Assembly: GCF_030316855.1 (NCBI RefSeq)
Contig: NZ_JASZYR010000001.1
Span: 496,001-560,000, forward strand
DNA length: 64,000 nucleotides
DNA from: Variovorax sp. J22P240
GTDB taxonomy: Bacteria > Pseudomonadota > Gammaproteobacteria > Burkholderiales > Burkholderiaceae_C
Direction of reading: 5' to 3'
The position numbers and the translations under genes were made by a program. How positions within the stretch are numbered: position 1 is the first letter of the stretch; every line of letters starts with the position of its first letter. The notes below the pieces were generated by a model, which was given only the letters and a program-made list of their open reading frames with translations, made no database searches and had not been told where the DNA came from. Shown one piece after another: positions 45,083 through 55,293 of the stretch.

Positions 45083-45679
45083 ATGACGGCCGCTCTTTCC
45101 ATGCCGACGGTCCTCATCGTCCCCGGGCTGCGCGACCACGTGGACACGCACTGGCAGACGTTTCTGGCCGCGGACCTGGAGGCCCGCGGCCGCAGGGTGC
45201 GCACGGTGCCGCCCATGGGGCGCGACGATCTCGACTGCGCGGCCAGAGTCGATGCCATCGAGCGTGCCGCCAACCTCATCTCGGGACCGCTGGTCGTCGT
45301 CGCCCACAGCGGCGGCACCTTGATGGTCGCGCACTGGGCGCGGCGGACGCGGCGCCCGGTGCAGGGAGCACTGTTGGCGACGCCGCCGGATTTCGAGCGC
45401 CCCATGCCGGAGGGCTATCCGACGGTCGAGGCTTTGCTCGACGCCGGCTGGCTGCCCGTGCCACGCAGGACGCTGCCCTTCCGCAGCATCGTCGCGGCGA
45501 GCCGCAACGATCCGCTCGCGGCCTTCGACCGTGTCGCCACGCTCGCCCGCGACTGGGGGAGCGAACTGGTCGACATGGGCGAGGTCGGCCATCTCAACCC
45601 GGCCTCGGGATACGGACCCTGGCCGCTCGCCGAGTACCTCATTCGCGACCTTTCCACGCCGCTCGCCGTGGCCGACTGA
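45083..45679 (+). CDS. RBBP9/YdeN-type alpha/beta hydrolase
   Basis: 198-residue serine hydrolase. The strand and loop VLIVPGLRDHVDTHWQ with tryptophan is the RBBP9/YdeN signature; the nucleophile serine lies in VVAHSGGTLM near residue 77 (AHSGG), and the aspartate and histidine in SRNDPLA and EVGHLNPASG-YGPWP. Substrate is unknown. It begins 2 bp after the BKACE stop; a GTG at 45077 is an alternative start. Confidence 0.88.
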   Translation: MTAALSMPTVLIVPGLRDHVDTHWQTFLAADLEARGRRVRTVPPMGRDDLDCAARVDAIERAANLISGPLVVVAHSGGTLMVAHWARRTRRPVQGALLATPPDFERPMPEGYPTVEALLDAGWLPVPRRTLPFRSIVAASRNDPLAAFDRVATLARDWGSELVDMGEVGHLNPASGYGPWPLAEYLIRDLSTPLAVAD

Positions 45680-45718
45680 CGCTGCCGCGATTCAACACAC
45701 ATCCAAGGAAACCCCATC

Positions 45719-46690
45719 ATGTCCAAAGCCATACGTCTGCACCAGACGGGCGGGATCGAAGTGCTCCAGCTCGAGAACGTCGAGGTCGGCGATCCCGGCC
45801 CCGGCCAGGTTCGCATCCGGCACACCTACGTCGCGGTCAATTTCATCGACATCTATTTCCGCACCGGCCGGTATCCGATGCCACTGCCCAACGGCCTCGG
45901 CTCCGACGCCGTCGGCGTCATCGAGGCCGTGGGCGAGGGCGTGACCGACCTGCACGCCGGCCAGCGCGTGGGCTACCTCATGGGCCCGCAGGGCGCCTAT
46001 TCGGATGTGCGCGTGATGCCCGCCGAGTGGCTCATCCCGCTGCCCGACGGCATCTCCGACCGCACGGCCTCGACGCTGATGATGAAGGGCATGACGGCGC
46101 AGTACCTGTTCCGCCAGGTCTATCCGCTCAAGGGTGGCGAGACCATCCTCTACCACGCCGCCGCCGGTGGCGTGGGCCTGATCGCCTGCCAGTGGGCGCG
46201 CGCGCTGGGCGTCACCATGATCGGCACCGTCTCCTCGGACGAAAAGGCCGCCGTTGCCAGGGAAAATGGCTGCACGCACACCATCGTGACCACGCGCGAG
46301 AACATCGCCGCGCGCGTGCGCGAAATTACCGACGGCAAGGGCGTGCCGGTGGTCTATGACTCGGTTGGTAAGGACACCTTGCAGGCCTCGCTCGACAGCC
46401 TGCAGCCGCGCGGTGCACTGGTAAGCAACGGCACCTCTTCAGGGCCGGTCGTGATCGACACGATGCAGCTGGCGGTCAAGGGGTCGATCTGGGTCACGCG
46501 CCCGGCGATGGTCCACTACGCGGCGCCGCGTCCGCACATGCTCGACATGGCCACGGAGCTCTTCGACCTGGTGCTGGCCGGCAAGATCCGCGGCGAGCCA
46601 AAGCAAATGTTCGCGCTCGCCGATGCCGCCGAGGCGCACCGCGCGCTGGAGTCGCGCCGCACCACCGGCGCCACGGTGCTGGTGCCCTGA
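45719..46690 (+). CDS. NADPH:quinone oxidoreductase (zeta-crystallin type)
   Basis: 323-residue medium-chain dehydrogenase/reductase without structural zinc. The quinone reductase pattern NFIDIYFRTGRYPMPLP is at residue 40, followed by GSDAVGVIEAVGEGV and the nucleotide-binding HAAAGGVGLIACQWARALG. It reduces quinones or alpha,beta-unsaturated carbonyls with NADPH. In this operon it may reduce an enone intermediate rather than a quinone. Confidence 0.93.
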   Translation: MSKAIRLHQTGGIEVLQLENVEVGDPGPGQVRIRHTYVAVNFIDIYFRTGRYPMPLPNGLGSDAVGVIEAVGEGVTDLHAGQRVGYLMGPQGAYSDVRVMPAEWLIPLPDGISDRTASTLMMKGMTAQYLFRQVYPLKGGETILYHAAAGGVGLIACQWARALGVTMIGTVSSDEKAAVARENGCTHTIVTTRENIAARVREITDGKGVPVVYDSVGKDTLQASLDSLQPRGALVSNGTSSGPVVIDTMQLAVKGSIWVTRPAMVHYAAPRPHMLDMATELFDLVLAGKIRGEPKQMFALADAAEAHRALESRRTTGATVLVP

Positions 46691-46716
46691 GGCCCGCCCA
46701 CCCGGTGCAGACTGCC

Positions 46717-48075
46717 ATGACGCCCACACTCCAAGCCCGCCCTGGCGACGCCGAGGGCTACCTGATCGGCCGGCGCCAGGCCTGGTTCGCGTTCGCGATG
46801 ACCCTCGGCCTGATGATGGTCGACTACATCGACCGCCAGGTCATCGTCTCGCTGTTCCCCTACCTCAAGGCCGATTGGGGCCTGTCCGACAAGCAACTCG
46901 GCGGTCTCGTCTCGGTCGTGTCGGTCACTGTCGCGCTGGGCGCGCTGCCAGTCGCGCTGATCGCCGACCGCTCCAGCCGCGTGCGCAGCATCGTCGCCAT
47001 GGCCACGATCTGGAGCATGGCCACCATCTCCTGCATGTTCACGCGCAACTACGGGCAGCTGCTCGCGGCGCGTTCGCTGGTCGGGCTCGGCGAGGCCGGC
47101 TACGGCTCGGTGGGTGCGGCGCTGATCGCGAGCCACTTTCCGGCGCGGCTGCGCGGCGCGCTCCTGGCCGGTTTCTTCGCCTCCGCATCGATCGGTTCGG
47201 TGCTCGGCGTGATGCTCGGCGGACTCATCGCAGCGCGCTGGGGCTGGCAGGCGGCATTCGGCGTTGTCGGATTGCCCGGCCTGATGCTGGCGCTGCTCTA
47301 TCTCAAGGTCCGCGACTACCGCACCGTCGAACTCACCCCCCGGCTCGAACGGGCGGCGCGCTCCACGCGCAGCGCAGCCATCGCAGTGGCGCAAGGCCTG
47401 TTCCGCTCGCGCACGCTGCCCTGGGTGTGCGTGGGCGGCGCAGCGCAGCTCATCGTCGTCTCGGCAGTGTGGTCGTGGTTGCCGAGCTTCCTGAATCGCG
47501 TGCACGGACTCGCGCCCGAGCAGGCCGCCGTGCGCGCGGCTCTCGTGGTGCTGTGCGGCGCGGTCGGCAGCGTGCTGTGGGGTGCGGTGATCGACCGCGC
47601 CGGCACACGCCGTCCGCATGCCAAGCTGCATGCGATGGCATTCCTATGCGTCGCATCGCTGCTGGTGCTGGGCACGGCCTTCGGCGCGCAGCGCTTCGGC
47701 ATCGCGTTGTCGGCGCAGGCCCAGTTCGCGCTGATCGCGTTCGGCGGCTTCCTCATGACCTGCACCGTGGGGCCGGTCTCCGCCGTCGTGATCGACGTCA
47801 TCCATCCAGGCGTGCGTGCCACCGGCTCGTCGGTGCTGGCGCTGTTCCAGAACCTCTTCGGGCTGGCCGCCGGCCCCTTCCTTGCGGGCGTGCTTTCCGA
47901 CGCGTGGGGCCTCGAAACCACGCTCGCCGTGATGCCGGCCTTCGGCATCCTGGCGGTGCTGGCCTTCATGGCCGCGGCGCGCAGCTACGGCGGCGATCTG
48001 CTGCGTGCCAGCGAAGCGCCTGCCGACGATGCATCGGACAGCTCGCCTATCCCAGCGCGCAAGGCCATGGCCTGA
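46717..48075 (+). CDS. MFS transporter (anion:cation symporter-like)
   Basis: 452-residue permease with 12 predicted membrane helices. MVDYIDRQVIVSLFPYLKADWGLSD in helix 1, the loop ALIADRSSRVRSI between helices 2 and 3 (MFS motif A) and GLGEAGYGSVGAALIASHFP are the family features; the helix 1 DYIDRQ pattern is common in the spinster/ACS groups. The start is ATG 46717; GTG 46705 is possible. It probably imports the substrate of the surrounding enzymes. Confidence 0.88.
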   Translation: MTPTLQARPGDAEGYLIGRRQAWFAFAMTLGLMMVDYIDRQVIVSLFPYLKADWGLSDKQLGGLVSVVSVTVALGALPVALIADRSSRVRSIVAMATIWSMATISCMFTRNYGQLLAARSLVGLGEAGYGSVGAALIASHFPARLRGALLAGFFASASIGSVLGVMLGGLIAARWGWQAAFGVVGLPGLMLALLYLKVRDYRTVELTPRLERAARSTRSAAIAVAQGLFRSRTLPWVCVGGAAQLIVVSAVWSWLPSFLNRVHGLAPEQAAVRAALVVLCGAVGSVLWGAVIDRAGTRRPHAKLHAMAFLCVASLLVLGTAFGAQRFGIALSAQAQFALIAFGGFLMTCTVGPVSAVVIDVIHPGVRATGSSVLALFQNLFGLAAGPFLAGVLSDAWGLETTLAVMPAFGILAVLAFMAAARSYGGDLLRASEAPADDASDSSPIPARKAMA

Positions 48076-48112
48076 GCGCCCACCAACCTTTCATCTTCCA
48101 GGACAAGACACC

Positions 48113-49756
<1,644 letters not shown>

Positions 49757-49762
49757 CGCACG

Positions 49763-50779
49763 ATGTCCACCCTGTCCATCGCCGCCTGGCCGGCGCGCGG
49801 CCGCCTGCTTTTTCCCGGCGTGCTGGCAAGCACGGTGGTAGCCGCGGCCGCCACCTTCCTGTCGCAGCACTACGGTGCGCCGGTCATGCTGTTCGCGCTG
49901 CTGCTCGGAATGGCCATGAACTTCCTGTCGAGCGACGGCCCCTGCGCGCCCGGCATCGAACTCGTGGCGCGGCAGGTGCTGCGCGTGGGCGTGGCCTTGC
50001 TGGGCCTGCGCATCACGGCCGCGCAGGTCGTGGCATTGGGCTGGCAGCCGGTGCTGCTGGTGCTGCTCTCGGTGGCACTGACCATCGGCCTGTCGATGCT
50101 CGCCGCGCGCCTCATGGGGTTCCAGCGCGTGTTCGGCCTGCTCACCGGCGGGGCGACGGCGATCTGCGGCGCATCGGCGGCGCTCGCGCTCGCGGCGGCG
50201 CTGCCGGCGCATCCCCTGAAGGAGCGCGCCACGCTCTTCACAGTGGTGGGCGTTTCGGCCCTGTCGACGCTGGCCATGATCGTCTACCCGATGCTGGCCC
50301 ACCTGCTGGGACTCGATGACCACCAGGCCGGCGTGTTTCTCGGCGCCACCATCCATGACGTGGCGCAGGTGGTCGGCGCGGGTTACGGCATGTCGCGCGA
50401 TACCGGCGATGTCGCCACGCTGGTGAAGCTGATGCGTGTGGCGATGCTGCTGCCGGTGATCGTGTTCGCCGTCGCATTCGGCCGCGCCGCCGCGCGCTCG
50501 GGCCAGGTCATGGGCAAGCGGCCACCGCTGCTGCCGTGGTTCGCCGTCGCCTTCGCGGCGCTGGTCGCGGTCAACAGCGCAGGCTGGATCGCCGGGCCCA
50601 TCGTCTCGCTCGGCGGCGACCTGTCCCGCTGGTGCCTGGTGTCCGCCATCGCCGCCATCGGCATGAAGACCCATCTGCGCGATCTCGCCTCGGTCGGCCT
50701 CAAGCCCGTGATGCTGATGCTGGGCGAAACCATCTTCCTCGCGTTGCTCGTGCTTGCATTGCTGCGCTGGGCATCCTGA
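49763..50779 (+). CDS. YeiH family (UPF0324) putative sulfate exporter
   Basis: 338-residue inner-membrane protein with about ten helices. Family blocks are LLLGMAMNF, PGIELVARQVLRVGVALLGLR, FGLLTGGATAICGASAALAL and GATIHDVAQVVGAGYGMS. Members are annotated as sulfate or other inorganic-anion exporters mostly on the basis of genetic context. It begins 6 bp after the ligase. Its place in an operon headed by a TauD-family dioxygenase would make sense if the dioxygenase liberates sulfite or sulfate. Confidence 0.88.
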   Translation: MSTLSIAAWPARGRLLFPGVLASTVVAAAATFLSQHYGAPVMLFALLLGMAMNFLSSDGPCAPGIELVARQVLRVGVALLGLRITAAQVVALGWQPVLLVLLSVALTIGLSMLAARLMGFQRVFGLLTGGATAICGASAALALAAALPAHPLKERATLFTVVGVSALSTLAMIVYPMLAHLLGLDDHQAGVFLGATIHDVAQVVGAGYGMSRDTGDVATLVKLMRVAMLLPVIVFAVAFGRAAARSGQVMGKRPPLLPWFAVAFAALVAVNSAGWIAGPIVSLGGDLSRWCLVSAIAAIGMKTHLRDLASVGLKPVMLMLGETIFLALLVLALLRWAS

Positions 50780-50803
50780 AATCACACAATCCAGAGTTCA
50801 AGC

Positions 50804-51799
50804 ATGACCTTCGATTCCAAAGCCCGCCGCACCCTGTGCGCCGCAATGTTCATCGGCGCGAGCCTGTTCGCGCCCGGCGCGCAGGCGCAGGCTCCGGCAA
50901 AGTGGCCGGAGAAGCCCTTGCGCATCGTCGTGGCTGGTCCGGCCGGCGGCTCCGCAGACGTCATTGCGCGCGTGGTGGCCGACGGCCTGTCGCGCGAGAT
51001 CGGCCAGCCGGTGATCGTCGATCCCAAGCCCGGTGCTGCCGGCGTGCTCGCGGTCAACGAACTGTCGCAGGCGCCGCATGACGGGCACACGCTGCTGGTC
51101 GGCGTCAACTCGCTCGTGAGCGAGATTCCGCACATCGTCAACCTCAAGGTCGACATGGCGACCGAGATCAAGCCGGTGGCCGAGCTGGCGCGCGGCGGCC
51201 TCGTCATGGTGGGCACGCCCTCGCTGCCCGCACGGAATTTCGGCGAGCTCATGGCCTGGGTCAAGGCCCAGCCCGGCAAGGTCAACTACGCGTCGTACAC
51301 GGCCGGCACGGTGTCGCACGTCCTGGGCCTGCAGCTCAACAAGGCGGCCGGCATCGACATGGCGCATGTGGGCTACAAGGGGTCGACACCGGCTCTCACC
51401 GACGTGATGGGCGGCCATGTGCAGCTCATGTTCGATGGCATGGCGACCTCACTGCCGCTCATCAAGGCCGGCAAGCTCAAGGCCTTCGCGGTGAGCACGC
51501 CGAAGCGCAACGCGGCGCTTCCGGACGTGCCGACCTTCGCCGAACTCGGCTATCCGCAGCTCGAAGCCATCGGATGGATGGGCTTGTGGATCAAGCCCGA
51601 TGTGCCAGCGCCAGTGCAGGCGCGCCTGCGCGACGCAGTGCTCAAGGTGCTCGCACAGCCCGCAGTGCGCGAGCGCATCGAAGGCACCGGCCTCGAGGCC
51701 GGCCAGCCGCGCAGTCCCGAGCAGATGTCGAAATCTCTGCAAGCTGACTACGCCCGCATGGGCGAAGTGCTCAAGTCGATCAACTTCAAGCCGGAGTGA
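50804..51799 (+). CDS. Bug/TctC-family periplasmic solute-binding receptor
   Basis: 331-residue receptor with signal peptide (about 1-28, ending GAQAQ). Core motifs are LRIVVAGPAGGSADVIARVV and ALPDVPTFAELGYP. Most similar within the window to the receptor at 743-1729: both share SEIPHIV, ELARGGL, AGTVSHV, GLQLNKAAGIDM and end in KSI-FKPE. It closes the dioxygenase operon, 24 bp after yeiH, so it probably delivers the operon's substrate or one related to it to a transporter encoded elsewhere or to the MFS system. Confidence 0.92.
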   Translation: MTFDSKARRTLCAAMFIGASLFAPGAQAQAPAKWPEKPLRIVVAGPAGGSADVIARVVADGLSREIGQPVIVDPKPGAAGVLAVNELSQAPHDGHTLLVGVNSLVSEIPHIVNLKVDMATEIKPVAELARGGLVMVGTPSLPARNFGELMAWVKAQPGKVNYASYTAGTVSHVLGLQLNKAAGIDMAHVGYKGSTPALTDVMGGHVQLMFDGMATSLPLIKAGKLKAFAVSTPKRNAALPDVPTFAELGYPQLEAIGWMGLWIKPDVPAPVQARLRDAVLKVLAQPAVRERIEGTGLEAGQPRSPEQMSKSLQADYARMGEVLKSINFKPE

Positions 51800-52119
51800 C
51801 GCAGGCTGCCGAGCCCCGCGTCCGGGACATCCAGCCTTTCTCGCACTCCGCGCCCTCGTGGTTCACCACGAGGTTCATCACACCCGATTCTTCGTAGCGC
51901 TCGCTGCCGCGCCAGCATCGAGCGCCGCGAGCGCTTCGACCATCGCACCACAGGTGGATGGCACGGCGCATCGGAAGGGGACTGGCGATTGCGAGCACCC
52001 CCGTCCCCCCAATCAAGAGGGGGAGCCGCAACCCCTCCAAAACCCAGAATTCCCAGCGTGAACCGAGTGGCCGTGCGCTGCCGCCGGCTCGCACCATCGC
52101 AACAACACCTGGAGTTTTC
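51800..52119. other. 320-bp intergenic region before the DUF1302 gene
   Basis: No convincing coding sequence. Contents seen: the inverted repeat at 52004-52024, a -10-like CAGAAT at 52045-52050 about 31 bp downstream of its centre, and the ribosome-binding site GGAG at 52111 just before the TTG start of the next gene. The first 200 bp show nothing recognisable. An in-frame ATG at 51958 would read through the repeat and give a basic, non-family leader, so it is not taken as the gene start. Confidence 0.6.
52004..52024. promoter_or_regulatory. CCCCC-N9-GGGGG inverted repeat upstream of the DUF1302 operon (site 2)
   Basis: TCCCCC-N9-GGGGGA with perfect 6-bp arms centred at 52014 and CAAT inside the spacer. 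Same arms and spacing as 42920-42940, and similarly placed, about -43 from a start site predicted after CAGAAT (52045-52050). Likely a binding site of one regulator common to both operons, most simply the LuxR/LAL protein at 40196. Confidence 0.5.
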
Positions 52120-53817
52120 TTGAACCATCCGAGACCCCTCGCAGGGGCCACCCTTGGTCGTCCCTCTGCCCGACTCAGCGCGGTCGGCATCGCTGTACTC
52201 GCCGCCGTGTTCGCCACGGATGCCGCCCACGGCTTCGAGATCAACACCGGCAATCCCGACCTCGAGGTGCGTTGGGACAACACGGTGCGCCTGAACTACG
52301 GCAACCGTGTCGAAAGCCGCGATCCCAAGATCGGCAACAACGTCGTGTCCGACGAAGGCACCTACAGCTTCGATCGCGGCGACGCCGTGACCAAGCGCCT
52401 GGACCTGCTGACGGAACTCGACGTCGTCTACAAGAAGAACTTCGGCGCGCGCGTCAGCGCCGCCGGCTGGTACGACGGCGCCTATGGCGACAACAGCCAG
52501 ACCAACCCGCTGCCGCCGCTGTCGAACATCCCGAGCTACATCAACAAGCGCTACAGCGACTACACCTCGCGCTTCTACCAGGGGCCTTCGGGCGAAGTGC
52601 TCGACGCCTTCGTGTTCGGCGGCACCGACATCGGCAACGTGCCGGTGCGCGGCAAGCTCGGCCGCCAGACCCTCTACTGGGGCGAGTCGCTGTTCCTCGG
52701 CGGCAACCTCCACGGCGTGGCCTATGCGCAGAACCCGCTCGACCTGCAGAAGGGCTTCGCCACGCCCGGCGTGGAGGCCAAGGAGCTGTTCCGTCCGCTG
52801 AACCAGGTGTCGGGCTCGGCGCAGATCACCGACACGCTGTCGGTGGGCGCGCAGTACATGTTGCAGTGGGAATCCTTCCGCTACCCCGAAGGCGGCACCT
52901 ACCTGGGACCGGTGGACTTCGCCTTCAACGGCCCCGATCGCCAGTTCCTCTCGCAGGCCCTTGGCTTCGCGGCCCGCGGCAACCCGTCCGAGCCCCGGAA
53001 TAGCGGTGAAGGCGGCCTGTCGGCGCGTTGGAGCCCGGCGTGGCTCGACGGCACGATGGGCTTCTACTGGCGCAACTTCGCCGACAAGCTGCCGCAGACC
53101 TTCCTGACGCGCGTCGGGCCCGGCATCAGCCGCTACAACCTGATCTACGCCGACAACATCGACATGTACGGCGTGAGCCTGGCGAAGAACATCGCCGGCA
53201 TCAGCGTCGGCGCGGAACTCTCCTATCGCCACGACACGCCGCTGAACAGCACCGTGCTGGGCATCGCGCCGGGGCTGCCCGCGCAAGGCGACACCAAGGG
53301 GCCGCGCGGCGACACCTACCACGGCCTCGTCAACGCCGTGGGCGTGATTCCGAAGACGGCCCTGTTCGACACCGCCTCCTGGGCGGTCGAACTGGTCTGG
53401 TCGCAATGGTCCAAGGTGCGCAGCGGCGCCAATCTCTTCTTCGCCGAAGGCTTTGCTCCCTGCCTCGGCAAGAACAAGTGGGACGGCTGCACGACCAAGA
53501 ACTATCTCGGCACGGGCATCGCCTTCACGCCCACGTGGTTCCAGGTGTGGCCTGGCGTGGACCTGTCGATGCCGGTCAGCTACGCCGTCGGCTTGAGCGG
53601 CAATGCCGCCACGGTCTTCGGCGGCAACCAGGACAACGGCAACTACAGCATCGGCCTGGGTGCGGACGTGTACCAGAAGTACCGCTTCGACCTGAAGTAC
53701 ATCGACTATGTCGGCCGCTACCGCGCCAACGCCACACAGGTGATCGCGCAGAACGGCTTCACGACGCTGCTGAAGGACCGCGGCTTCATCAGCCTGACCT
53801 TCAAGACCACTTTCTGA
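52120..53817 (+). CDS. DUF1302 outer-membrane protein
   Basis: 565-residue protein of the DUF1302 family, which is predicted to form a large outer-membrane beta-barrel. The signal peptide (about 15-40) ends at AAHG, then FEINTGNPDLEVRWDNTVRLNYGNRV, the classical start of the mature protein. GRQTLYWGESLF, FYWRNFADKLPQ and C-terminal RGFISLTFKTTF with terminal phenylalanine fit a barrel. TTG at 52120 is taken as start since GGAG lies 5 bp upstream. DUF1302 genes occur with DUF1329 and MMPL genes in clusters for hydrophobic compounds such as steroids; a role in uptake is inferred. Confidence 0.9.
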   Translation: MNHPRPLAGATLGRPSARLSAVGIAVLAAVFATDAAHGFEINTGNPDLEVRWDNTVRLNYGNRVESRDPKIGNNVVSDEGTYSFDRGDAVTKRLDLLTELDVVYKKNFGARVSAAGWYDGAYGDNSQTNPLPPLSNIPSYINKRYSDYTSRFYQGPSGEVLDAFVFGGTDIGNVPVRGKLGRQTLYWGESLFLGGNLHGVAYAQNPLDLQKGFATPGVEAKELFRPLNQVSGSAQITDTLSVGAQYMLQWESFRYPEGGTYLGPVDFAFNGPDRQFLSQALGFAARGNPSEPRNSGEGGLSARWSPAWLDGTMGFYWRNFADKLPQTFLTRVGPGISRYNLIYADNIDMYGVSLAKNIAGISVGAELSYRHDTPLNSTVLGIAPGLPAQGDTKGPRGDTYHGLVNAVGVIPKTALFDTASWAVELVWSQWSKVRSGANLFFAEGFAPCLGKNKWDGCTTKNYLGTGIAFTPTWFQVWPGVDLSMPVSYAVGLSGNAATVFGGNQDNGNYSIGLGADVYQKYRFDLKYIDYVGRYRANATQVIAQNGFTTLLKDRGFISLTFKTTF

Positions 53818-53851
53818 GTATTTCCGGGCCGCTCGCGCGGCCATCCAACCA

Positions 53852-53895
53852 CCCCGGGGGCATCAAGGAGCCCCGGGGGCGGACCTTCTTTTTCC
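53852..53895 (+). terminator. Intrinsic terminator or attenuator between DUF1302 and DUF1329 genes
   Basis: A 10-bp stem with one mismatch (53852-53861 with 53870-53879), loop ATCAAGGA, followed by TTCTTTTTCC. It lies inside the operon, 35 bp after the DUF1302 stop and 14 bp before the next start, so it may reduce transcription of the downstream genes relative to the abundant outer-membrane protein, or stabilise the upstream message. Confidence 0.65.
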
Positions 53896-53908
53896 TTGTA
53901 CGGAAACG

Positions 53909-55261
53909 ATGATGAACATTTCAAGACAACTCCTCGCCGGCCTGGTCGCCGCATCCACGGGGCTCGCGGCGCATGCCGCGCTGAGCGCCGACGAAGCCAA
54001 GACCCTCGGTGCCACGCTCACGCCGGTCGGCGCCGAGAAGGGCGCCAACAAGGACGGCACCATCCCCGCCTACACCGGCGGGCTGACGTCGGCGCCCGCC
54101 GGCTTCAAGGCCGGCGACGGCGTGCGGCCCAACCCGTTCGCGGGCGAGAAGCCCCGCCTCGTCGTCGACGCCAAGAACATGGCCGAGCACGCGGACCGCC
54201 TCACCGAAGGCACCAAGGCGCTGCTGCAGAAGTACCCGAGCTTCCGCGTCGACGTCTATCCCACGCACCGCAGCGTGGCCTTCCCGAAGTTCGTGACCGA
54301 CAACACCGCTAAGGGCGCCGTCAACGCCAAGACCACCAACGACGGCCGCTCCATCGAGGGCGTGCATGCGGGCTTTCCGTTCCCGATCCCCAAGGACGGC
54401 TACGAAGCGATGTGGAACCACCTCGTGCGCTTCAACGGCCAGAGCTACGAAGCCAAGTACCGCAACCTCAACGTCGACGCCAACGGCCGGCCCGTACTCG
54501 CCACCGAAGGCGTGAGCGTGCAGGACTATCCGTTCTGGGACACCGCCAAGCAGGATGCCGACACCTTCTGGCGCATCAAGCTCTCCTACACCGGCCCGGC
54601 CCGCCGCGCCGGCGAGGCGCTGATGATCGTCGACCCGCTCGACATCGGCCAGAAGGACCGCCGCGCCTGGAGCTACCTGCCCGGCCAGCGCCGCGTCAAG
54701 GTCGCGCCCGATCTCTCCTACGACACACCGAACCCCGGTACCGCCGGCGCCACCACTTTCGACGACACCTTCATCTTCAACGGCTCGATGGACCGCTTCG
54801 ACTTCAAGCTCGTGGGCAAGAAGGAGATGTACGTGCCCTACAACGCCTACGAGGCGGTGTACCAGGCCAAGCAGGACGACCTGCTCAAGCCCAACCACCT
54901 GAACCCGGATCTGGTGCGCTGGGAGCTGCACCGCGTGTGGGTCGTTGAGGCGAAGCTGCGCGACGGCAAGCGCCACGTCTACGGCAAGCGCACCTTCTAC
55001 CTCGACGAGGACTCGTGGGCGGCCCTGGCTTCGGACAACTACGACGCACGCGGCCAGATGTACCGCGCGGGCTTCGCCTACATGGCGCCGAGCTATGACC
55101 TGCCGGCACCGTACACGGACATGTTCGGCCACTACGACCTGGTCGCCCGCGTCTATTCGCTGACAGGCTTCATCGCCGAGACCGGCGGCATGCGCTACAC
55201 GAAGCCGATGTCCGACCGCGACTGGACGCCCGACTCGCTGGCCGGCTCCGGCATCCGCTGA
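53909..55261 (+). CDS. DUF1329 periplasmic/outer-membrane lipoprotein-like protein
   Basis: 450-residue DUF1329 protein (LolA-like fold family). Signal peptide about 1-23 ending AHAA, then LSADEAKTLGATLTPVGAEKGAN, the typical mature start. Further family blocks are SIEGVHAGFPFPIPKDGYEAMWNH, RRAWSYLPGQRRVKVAPDLSYD and YDARGQMYRAGFAYMAPSYD. DUF1329 proteins accompany DUF1302 barrels and may shuttle a lipophilic ligand in the periplasm. Co-transcribed with the Ycf48-like gene 32 bp downstream. Confidence 0.92.
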   Translation: MMNISRQLLAGLVAASTGLAAHAALSADEAKTLGATLTPVGAEKGANKDGTIPAYTGGLTSAPAGFKAGDGVRPNPFAGEKPRLVVDAKNMAEHADRLTEGTKALLQKYPSFRVDVYPTHRSVAFPKFVTDNTAKGAVNAKTTNDGRSIEGVHAGFPFPIPKDGYEAMWNHLVRFNGQSYEAKYRNLNVDANGRPVLATEGVSVQDYPFWDTAKQDADTFWRIKLSYTGPARRAGEALMIVDPLDIGQKDRRAWSYLPGQRRVKVAPDLSYDTPNPGTAGATTFDDTFIFNGSMDRFDFKLVGKKEMYVPYNAYEAVYQAKQDDLLKPNHLNPDLVRWELHRVWVVEAKLRDGKRHVYGKRTFYLDEDSWAALASDNYDARGQMYRAGFAYMAPSYDLPAPYTDMFGHYDLVARVYSLTGFIAETGGMRYTKPMSDRDWTPDSLAGSGIR

Positions 55262-55293
55262 GCGGACCCGGAAGGCATGAGGGAGCAGGGAAC

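Noticed and set aside
51959..51974. Sigma-54-like element TGGCACGG before the DUF1302 gene
   Set aside because: The required GC dinucleotide of the -12 element is not at the correct distance; no enhancer-binding regulator is nearby.
51958..52119. Upstream ATG extension of the DUF1302 gene
   Set aside because: It would add 54 residues without family character in front of the signal peptide and read through the inverted repeat; the TTG at 52120 has a GGAG site at proper distance.
51748..53844. 698-codon minus-strand reading frame
   Set aside because: Opposite the DUF1302 gene, whose plus-strand product has signal peptide and family motifs.
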